DNA from: Paraglaciecola mesophila | GTDB lineage: Bacteria; Pseudomonadota; Gammaproteobacteria; Enterobacterales; Alteromonadaceae | NCBI RefSeq assembly: GCF_009906955.1 | Contig: NZ_CP047656.1 | Coordinates: 558,001 to 622,000, forward strand | Reading direction: 5' to 3' | Length of the DNA: 64,000 nucleotides | Part shown: in pieces, positions 18,069 to 26,733 of the stretch | How the letters are laid out: each line of letters begins with the position of its first letter | Numbering within the stretch: the first letter of the stretch is position 1 | Notes under the pieces: model-generated | Database searches by the model: none | What the model was told of the DNA's origin: nothing | Seen by the model: only the letters and a program-made list of their open reading frames with translations | Translations under genes and position numbers: made by a program

Positions 18069-19191
18069 CCAATCCAATGAGCTATCAAATAAGCCCTCAC
18101 GCGTCGCGATATTAACCGGTGGCGGAGACTGCCCAGGCTTAAACGCTGCCATTCGAGGGGTCGCGAAAACCCTGATGCTCAGGACTAAAACAGAAATAAT
18201 TGGTATCGAAGACGGCTTTTTAGGCTTTATTGAGCGGCGTTCTCGAACACTTACCTATCAAGACTGTAGCGGTATCCTATCGTTAGGCGGCACTATGATA
18301 GGCACCCATAACCGCGCCAATCCATTTGATTATAAGGGAGAAGATCATTCAGCGGCCGTCAAACGATACTATGATGAACTCGCCCTTGATGCGCTCGTTA
18401 TCATTGGCGGCGACGGCACATTAAGTATCGGCTATGAATTGACGAAACTGGGTATGAATATAGTTGGCGTGCCTAAAACCATTGACAACGATTTAATGTG
18501 CACTGAACGGACATTTGGTTTTGACACGGCCGTTAGTATAGTGACCGACGCAATTGATCGTTTGCGCACCACGGGGCAGTCTCATAAACGGATTATGATC
18601 GTCGAGACTATGGGGAGAAATGCAGGCTGGATTGCCCTTCATGCTGGTATAGCTGGTGGAGCTGATAGCATTTTAATACCCGAGCACCCTTACGATATAA
18701 AATTAGTCGCGGACGCCTGTAATAAACGAATGGGTACCCATCATTTTTCCATCGTCGTGGTCGCAGAAGGTGCGAAACCGATTGACGGTGAAGTGTGTAC
18801 ACGAGAAACGATAAAAGATAGTCCTGAACCTACGCGTCTCGGAGGGATTGGCGATCAATTAAAGCAGCAATTAGAGCAACTTACAGATGCCGAGATCCGT
18901 TCTACCACATTAGGCCACATACAGCGAGGGGGCTCTCCTACCTCATTTGATAGAATTTTTGCGACTAACTTGGGCAGCTATGCAGCTGAATTAGTGATCA
19001 ATAAGCAGTATAACTGTGCTGTTATTCAGCGAGGAAACCAATTGTCTGAAGTGTCTCTTGATTGTGTCGCGCACAAAACCCGCAATATCCCCAATGATGA
19101 TCCAACGTTGCAAACGGCTTTATCAATGGGCATATGTTTTGGAACAAAAGCGTTGTTTCGACGTAGCGCTAAATCGAGTGAGTATGAATGA
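18046..19191 (+). CDS. pfkA: 6-phosphofructokinase, probably ATP-dependent (Gly/Lys active-site type)
   Basis: A 381-residue phosphofructokinase that phosphorylates fructose 6-phosphate at C1. Motifs: GGGDCPGLNAAIRG (~25-38), GGDGT at 121-125, PKTIDND with catalytic Asp147, MGRNAGWIAL, PEHPYDI and IQRGGSPT. At the position that separates donor use (E. coli Gly104) it has Gly124, favouring ATP. At the E. coli Gly124 position it has Lys144, as in pyrophosphate enzymes. This Gly/Lys combination is known from ATP-PFKs of the Streptomyces group. It is longer than E. coli PfkA (320). The start is ATG at 18046 with GGAG at 18033-18036. Many Alteromonadales rely on Entner-Doudoroff, so a PFK coupled to ldhA is notable. 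Confidence 0.88.
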   Translation: MASITSPDQSNELSNKPSRVAILTGGGDCPGLNAAIRGVAKTLMLRTKTEIIGIEDGFLGFIERRSRTLTYQDCSGILSLGGTMIGTHNRANPFDYKGEDHSAAVKRYYDELALDALVIIGGDGTLSIGYELTKLGMNIVGVPKTIDNDLMCTERTFGFDTAVSIVTDAIDRLRTTGQSHKRIMIVETMGRNAGWIALHAGIAGGADSILIPEHPYDIKLVADACNKRMGTHHFSIVVVAEGAKPIDGEVCTRETIKDSPEPTRLGGIGDQLKQQLEQLTDAEIRSTTLGHIQRGGSPTSFDRIFATNLGSYAAELVINKQYNCAVIQRGNQLSEVSLDCVAHKTRNIPNDDPTLQTALSMGICFGTKALFRRSAKSSEYE

Positions 19192-19385
19192 TACTGGATA
19201 ATTCCGCTGTTACGACAAATACATTTTTGTAACCAATACGCATCAACTTTTCAGCACTGAAGGCGGCGCGTACGGCACTGGCACAATGAAGATATATTGG
19301 TCGAGTTAATCTGACTGTAAGGCAGGTATCTTCATCTCTAACACTCCATGAGAGGTAATCATCCATCTGTTAATAGAACTGCGCT

Positions 19386-20186
19386 TCACATATTGGTGCC
19401 TGATAGGGGATATTCAGTCGCAGAGCGCAACATAGCATGTTGCATCACATCATATTCTCCTGCCGTTTGACTGAATGGGTCGCTCAGGCATATTTTGTTC
19501 ATTTCTGGCATATTCAGCAGTGTTATTTGGCGACGCTGAACGTGAATCAACCCCTGTTGTTGCATAGACGTTAGCAATCTGCTGACCGTTTCGATCGCCA
19601 TACCTAGATAATTGGCGATATCGATACGTGTCATACTTAAAGTCAATTGTTGTGACGATAAGCCTCGCTTAGCGAGCTTGAGGGATAAATCAAGTAGAAA
19701 ACGGGTCAGGCGCTGAATCGACGTCATGCTGTGTACGTTCATCAGTTGCTGCTGTTGATTCAGTGTATTGAGGCTCATAGTGCTTAATAATTGCTGACGG
19801 CCTACCTCAGAATGGGCAACCAGCGCATTCACCGCATTTAAGCTTATGTAACACACACTGCTTGTTTCTAGAAAGGTGACATTGTGGGCATGTAATTTAT
19901 GAGCAAACCCGTCTGTACCAAGTAAATCTCCAGGAAAATAGAAATCAACTATTTGCTCATCGGCCTCAAAAGTCATAGTACTCGCTTTAGCGGAGCCTGA
20001 ACGCATGATGTACAAAGCATTAAATGCATTACCTGCACAAAATAGTGTGTCTCCCTTGTGATAGATTTTATGCGTCAACACCTGAACTTTTTGCATCGCA
20101 CTTGTACTGTTTATATTTTCTGTGCAATTTCTTGACAGAGCACAATATTCACACGTAGGGCTAGACTTACAATGAGATGTAGACAT
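19386..20186 (-). CDS. fnr: FNR/ANR-type oxygen-responsive transcriptional regulator
   Basis: A 266-residue CRP/FNR-family regulator. The N-terminal cysteines C12-x2-C15-x5-C21 match the spacing of E. coli FNR Cys20, 23 and 29. A central Cys in ETSSVCYISL matches Cys122 (ETSMVCEIPF), so a [4Fe-4S] cluster is likely. A further Cys6 precedes them. The helix-turn-helix MTRIDIANYLGMAIETVSR carries the E-x2-S-R recognition residues for TTGAT half-sites. It should activate genes at low O2; FNR-like boxes are seen before ccoN, ldhA and both usp genes in this window. The start is ATG at 20186 with AAGGA upstream. The C-terminal tail (~240-266) is longer than in FNR. It is not next to uspE/ttcA, where this gene is usually found. 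Confidence 0.88.
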   Translation of the reverse strand: MSTSHCKSSPTCEYCALSRNCTENINSTSAMQKVQVLTHKIYHKGDTLFCAGNAFNALYIMRSGSAKASTMTFEADEQIVDFYFPGDLLGTDGFAHKLHAHNVTFLETSSVCYISLNAVNALVAHSEVGRQQLLSTMSLNTLNQQQQLMNVHSMTSIQRLTRFLLDLSLKLAKRGLSSQQLTLSMTRIDIANYLGMAIETVSRLLTSMQQQGLIHVQRRQITLLNMPEMNKICLSDPFSQTAGEYDVMQHAMLRSATEYPLSGTNM

Positions 20187-20496
20187 GTAAACTTCCTTAG
20201 GCCGTTATAATAAATAAGGTGAGCCGTGATCATATCTAAAATACTATTTCGCTGATATTCGGTCTAATGCGTATTGTGTTTCGGTTTATACCTAACTCGA
20301 GCTAGTCGTGGATATTTATGGGCTTAGCGTTACGCACATCTTCTGCCCATAATTGGGGGGGGAAACGAGTTCCTCTTTTTCGCTTCGTTATTTTATTATG
20401 TAGCTGCTTTTTCTCAGGAAATTACGCCTAAAGTAGCAGAGATAAATAAACAAAAGAAGCTATTCTCTAGCAATCGAAGTAGTAGCAGGCATCGTT
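20187..20496. other. Divergent intergenic region upstream of fnr
   Basis: This 310-bp region between fnr and a DUF1439-like gene must hold both promoters, but I see no clear box. A run of eight G occurs at 20355-20362, the only long homopolymer tract of this kind in the window; it is non-coding. Confidence 0.35.
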
Positions 20497-21024
20497 ATGA
20501 GAATCACATTCACAGGTATTGCGATATTAGTGTCTTTAAGCTGCTCCGCGTTTGCTGTTGAGCAGCACAATAAGCACAGAGTCTCCGTTAGACAAATTAG
20601 TCATCAACTTAACCAACAATTTCCCTTCACGTTAGACTTTAATGGCATTAAAGCGGCATTCGAAGATCCAAAGATTGTTTTAGATGTACTAGAGCAAAAT
20701 ATTGAAATCGAAGTTTCTATGTTTGCACAAAGCCAAGGTGCTTGGGTCAAAGTACCGTGTAAGTTAACAGGCCATCTGACGTTTGATCCAATAGATAAAC
20801 ACCTTATTTTAGATAACCTGTTATTTGATAAGTTAAAAGAAACAGACGATGACAAAAGTCTGTTTGCGGAATCTTCGCAGCTCATCACCTTTATTCAACA
20901 AACCATAGTCAACCATTTACCTGATTTAACATTAGTAGATTTCAATTTGTTAAACACACCTTTAACGCCTGAAGCAACGAAAGGACTACTTATTCAACCT
21001 CGCCACGTTCAACTTATATTTTAG
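20497..21024 (+). CDS. Periplasmic protein resembling the DUF1439 (YceB) family
   Basis: A 175-residue protein with an N-terminal signal peptide (~1-20, ending SCSAFA) and no further membrane helix. The pattern of a first helix with ISHQLNQQFPF, a beta-rich middle (KVPCKLTGHLTFDPIDKHLILDNLLFDKL), a helical segment with two conserved hydrophobic patches and a C-terminal strand ending in an aromatic residue resembles DUF1439/YceB proteins, which have a lipid-binding-like fold. The lipoprotein cysteine of YceB is not clear: the Cys at 17 is not in a standard lipobox. It precedes a hybrid kinase gene by 55 bp and may be co-transcribed with it. The function is unknown. Confidence 0.6.
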   Translation: MRITFTGIAILVSLSCSAFAVEQHNKHRVSVRQISHQLNQQFPFTLDFNGIKAAFEDPKIVLDVLEQNIEIEVSMFAQSQGAWVKVPCKLTGHLTFDPIDKHLILDNLLFDKLKETDDDKSLFAESSQLITFIQQTIVNHLPDLTLVDFNLLNTPLTPEATKGLLIQPRHVQLIF

Positions 21025-21079
21025 TGATCTTAATCGAGTTTACCCATTTGAAAATCACATTTAAAAAGGTCGCTGGATC

Positions 21080-23287
21080 GTGAATATTGAACGAATTGTT
21101 AAGCGAAAAATAAGACGCTGCTACTTTGTGTATGCTACTGTTAGCATAACACTGTTGTCGTTGCCATGGATTTACACCTACATTACTGCTCAACAACGGT
21201 CGTCCTCTCATCAATTTGTACAAACAACAGGGCATCAGTCCCTTATTATTCGAGATATCACGCTAAACCTATACAGGTTTGAACATGAATCTGACTTAGA
21301 AAAGAAGATCGCTATTAAGCGCCAAACGATTGCGTTAATGGGCCTGTTTAATGATAACCATGTGTACCTAAGTAACGCTGAACTCCCTAGAACGCTTTAT
21401 CAAGGGACGTCTAAGTCACTATATGATTTGTTCTTAGGGGAAACAGAAAACATTGATAGTCTGTCAAAAGCGTTTTTTACGCATACCCAGCAGATTATCA
21501 CTTCAGGGTTAAATCAATATCGCGAAGAATTGGATATATTCCCAGAGTCTTATAACTCACTTGTTCAATATTTATCGAAAGCAGAAGAGCAGTTTTTGCG
21601 CAACGAAGAACAAATTAATCAGCGTATGATCAATGTGAGTATTCTAGCCACATTAATCAGTTTATTTGTTTTTGCCATTACGATCGTCGCACTGATTTAC
21701 CCAATTGAACACCTGTTGTTTAGACTTATTGAGAAGTATTCTAGTAATACGAAACGCACTTATCGCCTTAACAGAGAAGCAGGGTTAGATCGGGAAATTA
21801 AATCCCAGTTCTTGTCTAATATGAGTCATGAGCTCCGTTCCCCCATAAGCGGTATGTTTGGGATGCTGGAATTAGCGCAGCAAGAATCTGATATTGAAAA
21901 ACAAAATAGCTATTTACTAAAAGCCCAAAAAGCAGGCCATCAACTGTTGTTGTTAGTCGATGAATTACTTGATATTTCCAAGGTTGAAGCAAAAGTACTT
22001 ACCTTCGAAAAGGTTGATTTTGAACTTATTAAAGTTTTAGACAGCGTTATCGCACCTATGACAGCGAGTGCAGAAAAGAAAGGGTTAACGTTTTCATATG
22101 ACGCTTCAAGCTCACTTCCGCAGTTTGTAACTGGTGACCCAATGCGGCTAGCTCAAGCGCTGAGAAATATCGTGAATAATGCCGTTAAATTTACCGATAA
22201 TGGAGGGGTGTCAGTTAACGTCAATCTCACTATCGTAGATAAGCAGTATATGTTGGATATCTTGATAAACGATAGTGGAGTCGGTATTGCACCAGCGGAT
22301 CATGAGCGTGTATTTTCCAAATTTGTTCAAATTTCAAAGGGGGTTGATAGTTCAATTAGTGGTACGGGCTTGGGGCTCACGATCGCCAGAGAATTTGCAC
22401 AAGGAATGGGGGGAAGCCTTACCTTACATAGTGCCGAAGGAAAAGGAAGCACATTCAAATTATCGATTCCACTAGGTGCTAGTAAGCGAAACCATGCTGC
22501 CAGTACAACCAATGAACGAATTTCTTCTGCAAAGTTTGCGGTGATTGATGATTTAGAAACCAGCCGATTATACATTTCACATATTCTACAAGAGGATGGG
22601 TTTACGGTTGATGTATTTGATTCTGCGACAAAATTTCTACTAAAAAAAGACGAGATACTTGATTATGCAGGCCTAATTATTGACATTCATATGCCGGGTT
22701 TTAACGGATACGAGCTAGCAGAAACGATTCACGCGATGTTCGATACCAGCGCCCCGCCCTTTATTTTTATCTCGGCATCACCCGAATCAATTAATCATAC
22801 ACAGTTAAAATTTGTCGATATGTGGCAAGGTTTCGCAAAGCCAATGGATAAAAATCGCTTTATTGACTCAATTCGAGTTTTATCAGAAAAGAACATTTTG
22901 AATTCCGAGACATTCGAACCTGCAAATGTATTACTTGTAGAAGATGAACCCATTAATGCAGAGGTCGTTAAAACTATGCTTGAACGACATGGTCATTCTG
23001 TTGCCGTTGCTAACACAGGAGCAGCGGCCGTAAACTTAGCAACAACGCAGCACTTTAATTTAATTCTTATGGATATAAATTTACCAGACATGAGTGGCAT
23101 TGAAACAACACGAAGTATCAAGGCTCACGGGGTCAAAACTGAAATTGTCGCCCTTACCGGAAACGCTTACGAAGAGGATAAACTTAAAACAAGAGAAGCC
23201 GGTATGACCTATCATCTTGTCAAGCCGGTTATGTTTCACGAGCTTAATAATGTGATTAAGCTCGCCTTACGTGTACAAGTAACTTAA
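21080..23287 (+). CDS. Hybrid sensor histidine kinase with two receiver domains
   Basis: 735 residues. Helix at ~15-35, a periplasmic all-helical region (~36-190), a second helix (~192-215), a HisKA domain with His in LSNMSHELRSPISG (~250) and a HATPase with NIVNNAVKFTDNGG and GTGLGLTIAREFA. Receiver 1 (~485-605) has VIDDLETS and IIDIHMPGFNGYE; receiver 2 (~613-732) has VEDEPINAE, LILMDINLPDMSG, ALTGN and LVKPV. The architecture is like TorS/LuxQ-type multi-receiver kinases but lacks the Hpt domain needed for a full relay, so a separate Hpt protein may be used. The start is GTG at 21080 with AAAAGG upstream. The signal is unknown; the upstream DUF1439-like periplasmic protein is a candidate partner. 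Confidence 0.85.
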   Translation: MNIERIVKRKIRRCYFVYATVSITLLSLPWIYTYITAQQRSSSHQFVQTTGHQSLIIRDITLNLYRFEHESDLEKKIAIKRQTIALMGLFNDNHVYLSNAELPRTLYQGTSKSLYDLFLGETENIDSLSKAFFTHTQQIITSGLNQYREELDIFPESYNSLVQYLSKAEEQFLRNEEQINQRMINVSILATLISLFVFAITIVALIYPIEHLLFRLIEKYSSNTKRTYRLNREAGLDREIKSQFLSNMSHELRSPISGMFGMLELAQQESDIEKQNSYLLKAQKAGHQLLLLVDELLDISKVEAKVLTFEKVDFELIKVLDSVIAPMTASAEKKGLTFSYDASSSLPQFVTGDPMRLAQALRNIVNNAVKFTDNGGVSVNVNLTIVDKQYMLDILINDSGVGIAPADHERVFSKFVQISKGVDSSISGTGLGLTIAREFAQGMGGSLTLHSAEGKGSTFKLSIPLGASKRNHAASTTNERISSAKFAVIDDLETSRLYISHILQEDGFTVDVFDSATKFLLKKDEILDYAGLIIDIHMPGFNGYELAETIHAMFDTSAPPFIFISASPESINHTQLKFVDMWQGFAKPMDKNRFIDSIRVLSEKNILNSETFEPANVLLVEDEPINAEVVKTMLERHGHSVAVANTGAAAVNLATTQHFNLILMDINLPDMSGIETTRSIKAHGVKTEIVALTGNAYEEDKLKTREAGMTYHLVKPVMFHELNNVIKLALRVQVT

Positions 23288-23350
23288 TCAAAAGGCGCCA
23301 ATACTAATTCAACTATAACTAATGCCTATATATTCATTAAGCAGGACCTT

Positions 23351-24391
23351 TTATAGCCAATTAGTGAGCTTAACTCCGATCCCTAAGCGCTGAGTATGTT
23401 GGTTATAATAGATTAAGCTTTCGCCATAGCCATTAAAATACTCAATGTAACCTCTTAAGTGGCGAGTGATAGGGAAAGTCCAGCCCACCTGAATCGCTCC
23501 TTTGTTGTCGCTTCTTAAATTATTTCTAAATAACACTTCCAACGTATTATTATCAGAAATATTCCACAACCCGGCTATTTCTCCATATCCCATATAACGT
23601 TCGATATAGGGATTATCGTCACCATCCGGATCATCCGGCGTGAGCTTATCTTCTTCAGGGATACGCCACCAAGTACGAACCCCCCAAGTTACGTTTGCAC
23701 TTTGCGCAAAGACAAGCCCCCCAATAATACGATTCCAGCTTCTGGACAAGTCTCCTGTTTGGCCATTGGATTGATGATTTAGCGAAAGATAAGTTTGTTC
23801 AACCGGTAAGCCCAGCAGTGACCAAGGTTGACTATAATTAAATATAACCTCCGGTTCATAATTTGTTTCACGAAAAGGTGCTGAGATTTCACCATTATAA
23901 GCTTGCCAATAACTTTCCACGGTAAACGCGACCTGAACGTCTAATCCGTTCCACATTAGGTCTTCTACTGCCAAATATTTTAATGAAATTTGAAATTTGG
24001 CTTCTGTATCTTGATATTTTTCTGCTTTTGGATCGCCGCCGTAAGGGCGTTTACTTATATTGGCAAAGGTAACAGGAAGAAGGTAGTTAGGTTTGTGAGG
24101 CAGCAGCGCGAATGGATTTAGCGATGCCCTGTGTTCCAATCGGTTACGTTTACGCAATCGATTATCGTTTTTGTTTGCACATAATGAGCGCAGTTCACCT
24201 AAGGTAACCTCGTCACTAGAACGCTCCATTTGCTTTAGTAAACACTGCTCTAGGGTTTTCTCACCAGTACCAAGTTGCTGAGCTGTACTTACACTAGAAA
24301 GTAAAACAAGGACGCAGGAAAATGAATAGGGTATGAAAGTTTGCACATTGAATACCTGTGTGGTTATCGACTTAAATCCTTTCAACGGCAA
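23351..24391 (-). CDS. pldA: Outer-membrane phospholipase A1
   Basis: Outer-membrane phospholipase A (OmpLA), which hydrolyses phospholipids in the outer leaflet. A signal-like segment ends near STAQQ; the mature part is a 12-stranded barrel with a family C-terminus (HTQRLGIGVKLTNWL). The catalytic triad is visible in LSLNHQSNGQ...SRSWNR: His, Ser two residues later and Asn twelve after Ser, exactly as His142/Ser144/Asn156 of E. coli. GGLVFAQSANVTWGVRTWWR and QVGWTFPITRHLRGYIEYFNGYGESL are family blocks. The 5' end is uncertain: 24391 is a TTG without a ribosome-binding site, and a GTG at 24346 preceded by AGG would leave a shorter signal peptide. Confidence 0.9.
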   Translation of the reverse strand: MPLKGFKSITTQVFNVQTFIPYSFSCVLVLLSSVSTAQQLGTGEKTLEQCLLKQMERSSDEVTLGELRSLCANKNDNRLRKRNRLEHRASLNPFALLPHKPNYLLPVTFANISKRPYGGDPKAEKYQDTEAKFQISLKYLAVEDLMWNGLDVQVAFTVESYWQAYNGEISAPFRETNYEPEVIFNYSQPWSLLGLPVEQTYLSLNHQSNGQTGDLSRSWNRIIGGLVFAQSANVTWGVRTWWRIPEEDKLTPDDPDGDDNPYIERYMGYGEIAGLWNISDNNTLEVLFRNNLRSDNKGAIQVGWTFPITRHLRGYIEYFNGYGESLIYYNQHTQRLGIGVKLTNWL

Positions 24392-24441
24392 TATAATGAT
24401 TCGTTGGATGGTCAGGCTGTTACATCTCTTTATTGTGCCAT

Positions 24442-24467
24442 AAAAAAGGCACTCTTTTGAGTGCCTT
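24442..24467 (-). terminator. Rho-independent terminator of the ompA gene (minus strand)
   Basis: The 9-bp stem AAGGCACTC (24446-24454) and GAGTGCCTT (24459-24467) has a 4-base loop. On the minus strand it is followed by a run of six T. It ends transcription of the OmpA gene 60 bp after its stop. Confidence 0.85.
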
Positions 24468-24527
24468 AGCCTAAAAAATTGGCTTTTAGTTTATCGCAAA
24501 GTATCCATGCACCAAACGAAGTGACGA

Positions 24528-25628
24528 TTACTTAGAAACAGCAATTTTCACCGTGGCCGTCACATAAGCTTCAATACGGCGGTTTTTCTGATGTGCTTCG
24601 CGCGTATTGGCCTTATCCAATAACTTCGTTTCACCATAACCCACAGCTTCTAAACGAGCACTGTCAATATTGTATTGGTCCACTAAGTACTGACGTACTG
24701 CTTCGGCACGCTTCACAGACAATTTCATATTGTATTCGTCTGTACCTGGGGCTGAAGCATAACCTTCAATTACCGCATCGGTAGTTGCGTAACGGCGCAT
24801 AAAATCGACAAACTCTTGGACACTCGTTGCATCGATGTTCTTCAATTTACTTGAGTTGTTATCGAACAGTATTTTCAGCGACATTGTTTTGGACTCTTCG
24901 CTAAATATACTACAACCGTTTGCATCCACTTTGTCGTTCATCGGTGTATTGGCACATTGATCTTTAGCATCGATGACGCCATCTTGGTCACTGTCCGTCG
25001 CTTTTAGCGTACAACCGTCAGCATCAACGGTTGCGCCAAAAGGCGTATTAGGACATAAGTCACGCTGGTCAATCACGCCATCGTTGTCAGTGTCTTTGCT
25101 AACACGTTGCCCGCCTGTTTTACCAAAACTGTATGCCACACCTAGCTTTGCGCTGTACTCAGGGTTACCTTGACCAAAGTCATAATACCCGGCGATCTCA
25201 GTAATAACTTTCCACTTGTCACTTAATTGCCAATGAGCCCCTAAACCCAAATCGGCCATACGATAGCTTTCATCTAAACGTTGATTTTTTAGACCACCGA
25301 AAATGTAATAGTTACTTTGATTAATAAAATACAAAGCATCCACGCCGATACGCTCACCAGTAATGCTACCGCTGCCTCGTTCTGCGTCTAAATCAAGTTT
25401 TGCCACTTCGAAGCGAAATCCCCAATCAGGTGTTAGCTTCATTCCAATTTCACCGCCCCACCCCATGCCGCTGTCGTATGCTGTGTTCGGTTCGAATTTC
25501 TCCGGGTAAACGGAATAGTATTCGCCAAATAATCCACCCCAGATTTCTTTCTCTGATGAAGCTTGTGCGTTCGAATATGTGGATAAAAGCGCAATCGATA
25601 CGCCAAGTGCAAGTGTGTGCTTCTTCAT
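24528..25628 (-). CDS. OmpA-family outer-membrane protein with type-3 repeats
   Basis: About 366 residues: signal peptide (~1-23), an eight-stranded OmpA-like barrel (~25-175), two calcium-binding thrombospondin type-3 repeats (DTDNDGVIDQRDLCPNTP and DSDQDGVIDAKDQCANTP) and a C-terminal OmpA domain (~245-355) that binds peptidoglycan, with IEGYASAPGTDEYNMKLSVKRA and NRRIEAYV. This layout is typical of OprF/OmpA proteins in Alteromonadales and links the outer membrane to the cell wall. Of two close ATG codons I chose 25628, because AGAGGA is placed 6 bases before it; the first ATG directly abuts the ribosome-binding site. Confidence 0.9.
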   Translation of the reverse strand: MKKHTLALGVSIALLSTYSNAQASSEKEIWGGLFGEYYSVYPEKFEPNTAYDSGMGWGGEIGMKLTPDWGFRFEVAKLDLDAERGSGSITGERIGVDALYFINQSNYYIFGGLKNQRLDESYRMADLGLGAHWQLSDKWKVITEIAGYYDFGQGNPEYSAKLGVAYSFGKTGGQRVSKDTDNDGVIDQRDLCPNTPFGATVDADGCTLKATDSDQDGVIDAKDQCANTPMNDKVDANGCSIFSEESKTMSLKILFDNNSSKLKNIDATSVQEFVDFMRRYATTDAVIEGYASAPGTDEYNMKLSVKRAEAVRQYLVDQYNIDSARLEAVGYGETKLLDKANTREAHQKNRRIEAYVTATVKIAVSK

Positions 25629-25745
25629 TACCATTCCTCTATCTAACGTTTATAATTTTTATTCGTGGCCAGCATTTAAGACTAGATACACGAGTTATTT
25701 TTGTAATAGACGCGGTGACATTTAAAATAGTCACAGCGTTTTAAT

Positions 25746-25964
25746 TTATTTATTTTTTGACACTATTTTTTTAAAAGGAGTAAGCGCCCCAATAATGATG
25801 CCGATTAACAATGTACTTAAAATCAATAACAAACGTGGCATGGCAAAATCCCAAAATAAAAAGGTTACATGATCAAGCTGCATATTCTGCAAAACAAAAA
25901 TGACGCATAGCGCGATTAATGCTATGTATAAATTTCGTTTGAAATGGCCTTTAAATAAATTCAT
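25746..25964 (-). CDS. Small LapA-domain (DUF1049-like) membrane protein
   Basis: A 72-residue protein with two hydrophobic helices (~11-25 and ~42-62) separated by NMQLDHVTFLFWDFAMPRLL. The VLQN...V.F.FW...MP.....L pattern is that of the lipopolysaccharide assembly protein A (LapA/YciM partner) domain. It has a good ribosome-binding site (AGGAG, spacing 6). Probably an inner-membrane protein; the true LapA role is not shown because LapB is not adjacent. Confidence 0.7.
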   Translation of the reverse strand: MNLFKGHFKRNLYIALIALCVIFVLQNMQLDHVTFLFWDFAMPRLLLILSTLLIGIIIGALTPFKKIVSKNK

Positions 25965-26162
25965 TAAAAACTCCTGTGTTAATCAAACTGACGACTAGAC
26001 GTAAAGCAACGGTTTTTACATATCTTTGCTTTATAACGATGGGTATTAGACGAGGGAGGCGTGAAAAAAGTCACACGTTTAATATTAAAAGCGTATTAAA
26101 CCGTTAAATGGCTTACTGATGTTTACGTTGCGTATCGTAAAAATTGTTGCGTATCTTAAAAG

Positions 26163-26690
26163 TTAGAGTGTTGTTTCCAATTTCAACCTATCCAGAGCTC
26201 TGTAATAGCGCATTTTACTCGCACTCAAGGCTAACCCGAGTTGAGCGCTTATCTCTTCAAATGAACACTCTAATACGGCTTTCATAACGACGATTTCACG
26301 GTCAATGGGCTCTAAATTTGCTAACATTCTTTCCGTTTCCCCAAGATCAATGTCGTCTTCAGTCTCTGGCTCTTCTTGGTTGAGTAAATAACTAATGTCG
26401 TCTACGCGTTTTTTTTCTCTTAGCACATCCATGGCAGTGTTTCGCGCGATGGTCACGAGCCAGGGGAAAAATTTATCATGGTCCTTTAACTGTTCTAACT
26501 TGTGCCACGCGGTCATAAACGTATCTTGAAGTACATCATCAACGAGTGACGGATTATATAACACCTTAGCCGCTATGTAGGCGGCTATTTTACGTTGGTA
26601 ACGGCCGTATAGCTTGGCAAACGCCAACGAAGCATCGCCGCGACGCTGCAAGGTACGTTTGACAAGTTGAATATCGGTTAATGCTTGCAA
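26163..26690 (-). CDS. ECF-type RNA polymerase sigma factor
   Basis: A 175-residue sigma-70-family factor with region 2 (FAKLYGRYQRKIAAYIAAKV...DDVLQDTFMTAWHKLEQL, then FFPWLVTIARNTAMDVLREKKR) and region 4 (LANLEPIDREIVVMKAVLECSFEEISAQLGLALSASKMRYYRALDRLK). Regions 1 and 3 are absent, as in ECF sigma factors. No anti-sigma factor gene with a cupin-like or zinc-binding domain is adjacent: the neighbours are an MscS-like channel and a small LapA-like protein. The start is uncertain: TTG at 26690 has no clear ribosome-binding site. Confidence 0.85.
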   Translation of the reverse strand: MQALTDIQLVKRTLQRRGDASLAFAKLYGRYQRKIAAYIAAKVLYNPSLVDDVLQDTFMTAWHKLEQLKDHDKFFPWLVTIARNTAMDVLREKKRVDDISYLLNQEEPETEDDIDLGETERMLANLEPIDREIVVMKAVLECSFEEISAQLGLALSASKMRYYRALDRLKLETTL

Positions 26691-26733
26691 GTGCGTTATA
26701 CAACCAAGCGCTTTCTTTCCCTAAATTGTAAAC

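Noticed and set aside
20355..20362. Run of eight G as a phase-variation tract
   Set aside because: It lies in non-coding DNA far from either start codon and not between promoter boxes I can define.
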